A DNA stretch of 27,744 nt from the NCBI GenBank assembly GCA_002391545.1, contig DGFF01000123.1, forward strand, positions 1 to 27,744, in the 5' to 3' direction. The notes under the pieces are model-generated. The model did no database searches, was not told where the DNA came from, and was given only the letters and a program-made list of their open reading frames with translations. The position numbers were made by a program, and so were the translations under genes. The DNA is from Candidatus Fermentithermobacillaceae bacterium UBA3907 (GTDB taxonomy: Bacteria; Bacillota; Sulfobacillia; Fermentithermobacillales; Fermentithermobacillaceae). Below are positions 22,497 through 27,744 of this stretch, piece after piece (the stretch's first letter is position 1; each line of letters begins with the position of its first letter).

Positions 22497-24008
22497 ATGA
22501 AGATATGGGAAATGACGGCGAAAGAAATTTTAGATCTCGTTTCTTCCAGGGATGTATCTGCCATGGAAGTGCTGGATAGTTGCTTTGAAAGGATATCTGA
22601 AGTAGAGCCCCAAATCAACGCGTTCATAGAATTGATGGAACCTGTCGCACGGTTGAGCGCAGCCAGAGTTGATTCGATGTTAGACGATGGGGAAAATCCA
22701 GGTTTTCTTGCAGGGTTACCTGTTGCCATAAAAGATAATATTTGTGTCAAAGGAGCGCCGTGTACGTGTGGGTCCAAAATCCTGGAGAATTGGATTGCGC
22801 CATATGACGCTACAGTGATAAGCCGGTTAGTCGGGCAAGGGGCCATCATAGTGGGAAAGACCAATCTAGACGAATTCGCTATGGGATCTTCTACTGAAAC
22901 CTCGGCTTTTGGGGTGACTAAGAATCCTTGGGATCTGTCACGGGTTCCTGGTGGTTCGAGCGGCGGGTCTGCGGCTGCAGTTGCCGCTGGCATGGTTCCT
23001 ATTGCCCTAGGTACTGACACTGGAGGTTCTATTCGGCAACCTGCTAGTTTCACGGGAATATGCGGACTAAAGCCTACGTATGGCTTGGTTTCCAGGTACG
23101 GGGTAACCGGTTTTGCTTCCTCATTGGATACAGTAGGTCCAATGGGTGAAACGGTTTGGGATTGCGCCTTGGCGTTAGACGCTATGGCAGGTTTTGATAA
23201 GCTGGATCCTGCCTCATATGAAAGGCGAGGGGTATCCTATGTGTCGGGCATAGATAGGGAAGTAAGAGGGCTCAAAGTAGGAATACCTGAGGAACTCTTA
23301 GATGGAGTCTCTCCCGACGTGATTGATCGTTTTGAGGCTGTGGTCGATCTTCTCAAAGATTTTGGCGTTGAGATACAAATGTTGAATATTCCTTCGCTGA
23401 CCTACGCCATAGACATTTATTACATTATCGCTCCCGCTGAGGCATCGTCTAATCTTGCAAGGTTTGACGGTGTAAGGTTTGGGAAAAGGGCGGAAGCGGA
23501 AACTTTGGACCAAATGTACGCATCGTCACGAGGATCTGGATTTGGAAAAGAGGTTATAAGACGCATTTTAATTGGTACCTACGCTTTAAGCGCCGGCAAC
23601 AAAGAGAAGTATTACGTAAGAGCCGCTAAAGCGCGCACCATGTTAATTGAAGATTTTAAAAAGGGTTTTGGAAAAGTGGATCTCATGATTTCTCCTGCTA
23701 CACCCTACGCAGCATTTGGGATTGGTGAAAAGATCGAAGATCCTCTTTCCATGTATGTAGGTGATCTTATAACGATCCCGGTTAACCTCGCTGGTTTATG
23801 TGCCCTTTCTATGCCCATGGGTTTTAGCCAGGTTTCCGGCACAGACCTACCTTGCGGACTGCAAGTCATAGGCAAGCCATTTGATGAAAATACAGTTCTT
23901 CGGTTGGGATATTCTATAGAACGAGCGATTGAAGAAGAGATACGCTCCAAGATGGGGCACATGCGACGAGGGTTAGGACTTGCCAGGGAGGCTGAGTTAG
24001 TTGACTGA
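22497..24008 (+). CDS. gatA: Asp/Glu-tRNA amidotransferase subunit A, amidase
   Basis: GatA is the glutaminase subunit that releases ammonia for conversion of Glu-tRNA(Gln) or Asp-tRNA(Asn). With ATG 22497 as start the 503-residue protein has the amidase-signature Ser-Ser-Lys triad at Lys79 (GLPVAIKDN), Ser154 (PGGSSGGS) and Ser178 (TGGSIRQP), the same numbering as in characterised GatA. I chose 22497 because TAAGGTGG lies 8 bases upstream. The frame is open back to 22416, but that would overlap gatC and add 27 unrelated residues. The end overlaps the gatB start. Confidence 0.96.
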   Translation: MKIWEMTAKEILDLVSSRDVSAMEVLDSCFERISEVEPQINAFIELMEPVARLSAARVDSMLDDGENPGFLAGLPVAIKDNICVKGAPCTCGSKILENWIAPYDATVISRLVGQGAIIVGKTNLDEFAMGSSTETSAFGVTKNPWDLSRVPGGSSGGSAAAVAAGMVPIALGTDTGGSIRQPASFTGICGLKPTYGLVSRYGVTGFASSLDTVGPMGETVWDCALALDAMAGFDKLDPASYERRGVSYVSGIDREVRGLKVGIPEELLDGVSPDVIDRFEAVVDLLKDFGVEIQMLNIPSLTYAIDIYYIIAPAEASSNLARFDGVRFGKRAEAETLDQMYASSRGSGFGKEVIRRILIGTYALSAGNKEKYYVRAAKARTMLIEDFKKGFGKVDLMISPATPYAAFGIGEKIEDPLSMYVGDLITIPVNLAGLCALSMPMGFSQVSGTDLPCGLQVIGKPFDENTVLRLGYSIERAIEEEIRSKMGHMRRGLGLAREAELVD

Positions 24009-25461
24009 TAAGGGACATGAGGCATATGAAATGATGGTTGGACTAGAGGTTCATGTGGAGCTGGCTACTGAGACTAAGATGTTTTGCAGATGTTCGGCAA
24101 GGTTTGGGGATCCGCCGAATAGCAATATTTGCCCTATATGCATGGGGCTTCCTGGCGCCCTCCCTCAGCCCAACGCAGAAGCGGTGAGATTGGCGGTAAT
24201 AGCTGCCCTGGCTTTGAATTGCTCTATTAACCTTAGGAGCAGGTTCGACAGAAAACACTATTTTTATCCTGACTTGCCAAAGGGATATCAAATATCCCAG
24301 TTCGACATACCCCTGGCTCAAGGCGGTTACATAGAGATAGATAATCCTCGCAAGAAGATAAGAATAAACAGGGTGCATATGGAAGAAGACGCAGGTAAGT
24401 CTATTCATGCAGGCGATGAGATCACTACTGCACGCTACTCCCTACTGGACTTTAACAGATCTGGCGTGCCCCTCATTGAAATCGTTTCTGAACCAGACAT
24501 AGCGTCGCCTGAAGAAGCGAGACAATATTTGGAAAAACTGCAGAGGACCTTGGCGTATGCTGGTGTTTCCGATGTGAAAATGGAAGAGGGATCCATGAGA
24601 GTAGACTGTAACATATCAGTTAGAAAAAAGGGTGAGGAAACTAGGGGTACGCCGTGTGAAATGAAGAATTTGAGTTCCTTCAGAGCTGTGACAAGAGCCC
24701 TAGCGTATGAGTTTGAAAGACAAAAGGAGATTCTGGAAGCCGGCGGGAATATACGGCGGGAAACCAGGCATTGGGATGAGGCTGAAGAAGTTACCAAATT
24801 GCTTAGAGTCAAACAAACTAGCGATGACTACAGATATTTTCCTGATCCTGATTTACCACCACTGGAATTGAGCCGAGAGTTTGTAGACGAGATAAGGGAC
24901 AACATGCCGATGCTTCCCGAAGAGATCGTTCGATATTATACGGAAGAATTGGGTCTTCCTGAATACGATGGACAAGTACTTACCATGGATCCTGCAATAT
25001 CAAGATTTTTCGATGAGTGCGTTTCCTTGGGGGGAGATCCTAAGACGGTTTCCAACTGGATAATGGTAGAGCTTCTCGGATACATGAAGGATAAAGGGAT
25101 ACCGTATGATGAGATACCTGTAAGCGCAGAGCATTTTGTGTCCATGCTGAACCTAATTGAAGATGGGCTGATAAGCGGCAAAATAGCAAAAGATGTTCTT
25201 GTATCTGTGATCGAAACGGGCAAGGCACCGGAAGTAATCGTTAAAGAAAAAGGGCTAGAGCAGATTTCTGATGAAGAAACTTTGGCAAAGATAGTGGATG
25301 AAGTCATTGCCAACAATCAATCGGTTGTGGAAGAGATAAAAGGCGGCAAAGATAAGGCTTTCGGTTTTTTGGTTGGTCAAGTTATGAAAATGACCAAGGG
25401 GAAAGCTAATCCTGCTAAAGTGAACGACCTGTTGAGACAAAGATTATCTGAAATGATGTGA
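24001..25461 (+). CDS. gatB: Asp/Glu-tRNA amidotransferase subunit B
   Basis: GatB binds the misacylated tRNA and phosphorylates its side-chain carboxyl group. The 486-residue protein has the cradle domain start MVGLEVHVELATETKMFCRC, followed by ICPICMGLPGALPQPNAEAV, RKHYFYPDLPKGYQISQFDIPL, the motif LDFNRSGVPLIEIVSEPD, and the C-terminal helical and YqeY-like tail (about 330-486) that contacts tRNA. TTG start with GGGAGG 9 bases upstream inside gatA. ATG 24031 is a possible but less supported start. The subunit set gatC-gatA-gatB is complete here. Confidence 0.96.
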   Translation: MTDKGHEAYEMMVGLEVHVELATETKMFCRCSARFGDPPNSNICPICMGLPGALPQPNAEAVRLAVIAALALNCSINLRSRFDRKHYFYPDLPKGYQISQFDIPLAQGGYIEIDNPRKKIRINRVHMEEDAGKSIHAGDEITTARYSLLDFNRSGVPLIEIVSEPDIASPEEARQYLEKLQRTLAYAGVSDVKMEEGSMRVDCNISVRKKGEETRGTPCEMKNLSSFRAVTRALAYEFERQKEILEAGGNIRRETRHWDEAEEVTKLLRVKQTSDDYRYFPDPDLPPLELSREFVDEIRDNMPMLPEEIVRYYTEELGLPEYDGQVLTMDPAISRFFDECVSLGGDPKTVSNWIMVELLGYMKDKGIPYDEIPVSAEHFVSMLNLIEDGLISGKIAKDVLVSVIETGKAPEVIVKEKGLEQISDEETLAKIVDEVIANNQSVVEEIKGGKDKAFGFLVGQVMKMTKGKANPAKVNDLLRQRLSEMM

Positions 25462-25493
25462 GTTGCTGCAAGTTTTACGAGGAGAAAAGGCAG

Positions 25494-26429
25494 GTGGCGG
25501 GCTACATGCCAAGTAAACGAGATAGCATTTATCTGGAGATTGCAGGGGATCTAAAGGATTCTCAGGTGTTTTTTTCTGAGCCTATGGCAAACCATACTTC
25601 ATTTAAGATAGGGGGCCCTTGCGATCTTCTGGTGATACCTAAAACTGGGGATGACGCGATGAAGGCATGGTCAAAGTGCAGAAATCTGAACGTACCATGC
25701 TATGTTGTAGGTAATTGCACCAATTTGCTGGTTAAAGATGGAGGTTTCAGAGGTTGTATAATCAAACTGTCTCCATACCTTAGCAGCATAACCAGGGATA
25801 ACAACATGCTCATTATCTCGTCTGGCACATTGTTGCAGGAGGCGTTGGAAGCTAGCGTCCGTTTTGGATTGTCTGGTTTGGAGTTTTCTGCAGGCATTCC
25901 AGGAAGCCTTGGCGGAGCGGTAACCATGAACGCAGGCGCCTTTGGAAGCGACATAGGTTCGTTGGTAAAAAGGGTTGAAGTTTATACTTTAGACGATGAG
26001 AAGCACTGGATTCCCGCTAGTACCCTGGATTTTTCATACAGGCATTCTTTATTTTCTGATAGAAAAGATTTACTCATACTTTCTGTGGAGCTAGTTCTGA
26101 CTCCTGGCCGTGTAGACGAAATACAGAAGACTGTCAGGAAGTATCTGCGAGAAAGACGGGCCAAGCAGCCTTTGGATCTTCCATCTGCAGGGAGCATTTT
26201 CAAAAGACCCCAAGGAAGATACGTTGGTGAAATGATAGAAATGCTCGGATTAAAAGGATTTTCTTGCGGCGACGCCATGATTTCTCCTAAACACGCAGGA
26301 TTTATAGTAAATACAGGCAACGCTACTGCTGAAGATGTACTGACCCTTATGGAAATTGTTAAGAAGAGAGTATACGAGGAGTTCGGGGTGATGTTAGAGC
26401 CTGAAATAGTGGTGATTGGGGAAGATTGA
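25494..26429 (+). CDS. murB: UDP-N-acetylenolpyruvoylglucosamine reductase MurB
   Basis: MurB is an FAD enzyme that reduces the enolpyruvyl group to make UDP-MurNAc, the second step of peptidoglycan precursor synthesis. Visible motifs are NHTSFKIGGPCDLL and VVGNCTNLLVKD (FAD domain), GLEFSAGIPGSLGGAVTMNAGAFG, LDFSYRHSLF, AGSIFKRPQG with the catalytic-position Ser, and a C-terminal Glu in LEPEIVVIGE. The C-terminal part fits a type II MurB. The frame opens at GTG 25458 overlapping gatB, but GAGGAG at 25480-25485 supports GTG 25494, and ATG 25506 is also possible. From 25494 the protein has 311 residues. Confidence 0.94.
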   Translation: MAGYMPSKRDSIYLEIAGDLKDSQVFFSEPMANHTSFKIGGPCDLLVIPKTGDDAMKAWSKCRNLNVPCYVVGNCTNLLVKDGGFRGCIIKLSPYLSSITRDNNMLIISSGTLLQEALEASVRFGLSGLEFSAGIPGSLGGAVTMNAGAFGSDIGSLVKRVEVYTLDDEKHWIPASTLDFSYRHSLFSDRKDLLILSVELVLTPGRVDEIQKTVRKYLRERRAKQPLDLPSAGSIFKRPQGRYVGEMIEMLGLKGFSCGDAMISPKHAGFIVNTGNATAEDVLTLMEIVKKRVYEEFGVMLEPEIVVIGED

Positions 26430-26436
26430 TGAAAAT

Positions 26437-27744
26437 ATGAGCAGTTGCATAGTAGAAATTGAGAGCCTCAACTCCCGAGGAGAGGGTGTAGGAATAGTAG
26501 TGTCAGGACCGTTCCAGGGACTTAAGGTTTTCGTTCCCAGTACGGTTCCAGGTGACGAGGTTGAGGTTTTAATTATTGAGAGAAAGAAAAGTTACGGTCA
26601 GGGTCGGGTAAAAAGGATATTGAAACATGGTCCAGGGCGGGTTGAAGAGATATGCCCTTATGCTTCGCGGTGCGGAGGATGTTCTTGGCAGCATATTGAC
26701 TACCGCGTCCAACTTGAATGGAAGACTAAGATAGTCGAAGAGACTTTCCGCCGCATAGGGAAAATATATGATTGTGAGGTTTCCCCGTGCATTCCTTCGC
26801 CTAAGATTTTGGGATACAGAAACAAAGTGGCAGTGCCTGTCTCTTACCAAAAGGGCCAAGTGGTGGCTGGGTTCTACGAACCTTATACGCACAATGTGGT
26901 ACCGGTAGAAGATTGTCCTGTTGAAGAGCGCGTAGTTCGGGATGTGGTTAACCATCTTTTGGAGCAAGTCAGAAAACGCAAATACAGGGTGTACAATGAA
27001 GAGACGGGAAAGGGAGCTGTGCGTCATCTGGTTGCAAGGGTAGCACCAGGTACAGGCGAAGCCATGGCAGTTTTAGTGTCTGCTGCTCGGAAACTTCCCG
27101 GCTTGAAGGATATGGCGTTTGAGCTTATGGAGTCTGTAGATAACCTCAAGAGCGTGATTTTGAATATAAATGATAAAGCGACAAATGTAGTTCTTGGTGA
27201 TAAAGATTATCTTTTGGCAGGTAGACCCTATATCCGGGATGTACTGGGTGTCGGGGATCCAGAAGAAGGAGGGTTGGGCCGCCTTTCTTTTCGAATTTCG
27301 CCTCAGTCTTTTTACCAAGTGAATTCATACCAAGCCTCGAATCTGTATGCTACGGCTCTTTCTTGGGCTGAATTGAAGCGTGATGATGTGGTTTATGACA
27401 TATACAGCGGAATTGGAACCATATCTCTGTTTGCCGCGCTTAGATCTTCTTTTGTCATTGGCCTCGAAGAGGTAGAACCTGCAGTTAAGGATGGATATAA
27501 AAATGCCAAAGATAACCGTATCGAGAACGTAACGTTTGAAGCGGGTAAAGCGGCGAGGGTTATGCCTAGGATTTTGGCGAAGTACCCCAAGCCTGATGTG
27601 GTAATTATGGATCCGCCGCGGGGAGGTGCTGAAAGAGAGACGTTGGCCGCTGTATCAGATGCAGAACCTAGAAGCATAGTGTATGTGTCGTGCAACCCGG
27701 CTACTTTGAGTAGAGACCTTGCTTTTCTAAAAGAAAAGGGTTGG
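26437..27744 (+). CDS. rlmD: 23S rRNA (uracil-C5)-methyltransferase, RlmD/RlmCD-like (3' truncated)
   Basis: This is a TrmA-family SAM-dependent RNA uracil-C5 methyltransferase, open for 436 residues and cut by the window end. The N-terminus is a TRAM-like domain (IVEIESLNSRGEGVGIVV...VFVPSTVPGDEVEV). Four cysteines, Cys73, Cys79, Cys82 and Cys160, match the [4Fe-4S] ligands of RumA/RlmD. The catalytic domain has ISPQSFYQVN, the SAM motif DIYSGIGTISL (the usual Cys of the motif is Ser here), DPPRGG, and VSCNPATLSRDL with the nucleophile Cys419. ATG 26437 is eight bases after the murB stop, with GGGGAAG upstream. Whether it is RlmD, RlmCD or another family member cannot be settled from the sequence. 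Confidence 0.92.
   Translation, partial: MSSCIVEIESLNSRGEGVGIVVSGPFQGLKVFVPSTVPGDEVEVLIIERKKSYGQGRVKRILKHGPGRVEEICPYASRCGGCSWQHIDYRVQLEWKTKIVEETFRRIGKIYDCEVSPCIPSPKILGYRNKVAVPVSYQKGQVVAGFYEPYTHNVVPVEDCPVEERVVRDVVNHLLEQVRKRKYRVYNEETGKGAVRHLVARVAPGTGEAMAVLVSAARKLPGLKDMAFELMESVDNLKSVILNINDKATNVVLGDKDYLLAGRPYIRDVLGVGDPEEGGLGRLSFRISPQSFYQVNSYQASNLYATALSWAELKRDDVVYDIYSGIGTISLFAALRSSFVIGLEEVEPAVKDGYKNAKDNRIENVTFEAGKAARVMPRILAKYPKPDVVIMDPPRGGAERETLAAVSDAEPRSIVYVSCNPATLSRDLAFLKEKGW

Noticed and set aside
22364..23053. Minus-strand frame of 229 residues across gatC and gatA
   Set aside because: It is antisense to the conserved amidase core, with composition typical of a shadow frame.
1..27744. CRISPR array, tRNA/rRNA genes, transposase or phage genes
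   Set aside because: No spaced direct repeats, no clover-leaf or rRNA-like stretch in the short gaps, and no mobile-element proteins in any frame were seen by eye.

Overview
The window is a 27.7 kb piece of chromosome from an anaerobic, rod-shaped bacterium, most probably a Bacillota/Clostridia-type lineage. The evidence is the sodium/proton-pumping Rnf complex with a multi-cluster RnfB, a mreBCD-PBP2-minCDE-rodA run joined to maf/radC, a pcrA-ligA-gatCAB block, and strong GGAGG-type ribosome binding sites. I cannot name a genus from the sequence. The DNA is gene-dense. No gap between genes exceeds about 180 bases, and I see no rRNA, tRNA, CRISPR array, insertion sequence or prophage gene.

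Layout. Bases 1-19 match the Tn5/Nextera mosaic end and are sequencing adapter, not genome. The 3' part of rpoN (sigma-54) follows. Next comes an rnf operon in the order C-D-E-A-B, with no rnfG between D and E, then a small DUF4321-type membrane protein, maf and radC. After these lies the cell-shape and division block mreB-mreC-mreD-mrdA(PBP2)-minC-minD-minE-rodA and an RseC-type redox membrane protein. Two minus-strand genes interrupt the plus-strand run: an XPB-type helicase and its helicase-associated partner. A divergent promoter region leads into pcrA-ligA-gatC-gatA-gatB-murB and an rlmD-type 23S rRNA methyltransferase that is cut by the end of the window.

How the genes work together. 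RnfCDEAB would couple ferredoxin:NAD+ electron transfer to ion pumping. MreBCD, RodA and PBP2 form the elongasome that builds the lateral wall, MinCDE positions the division septum, and MurB supplies a precursor enzyme. PcrA/UvrD, LigA, XPB and RadC are genome-maintenance proteins. GatCAB amidates misacylated Glu-tRNA(Gln) and/or Asp-tRNA(Asn).

Most notable points. The Rnf operon lacks its FMN-binding RnfG subunit although the RnfD flavin-attachment site is kept. An XPB plus PF13625-like helicase pair sits as a minus-strand insert. The UvrD/PcrA helicase is short and appears to lack the C-terminal RNA-polymerase-binding domain. A hairpin covers the rnfA ribosome binding site. Non-ATG start codons are unusually common, including a possible ATT start for radC. 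I found nothing that I can call a wholly undescribed system.
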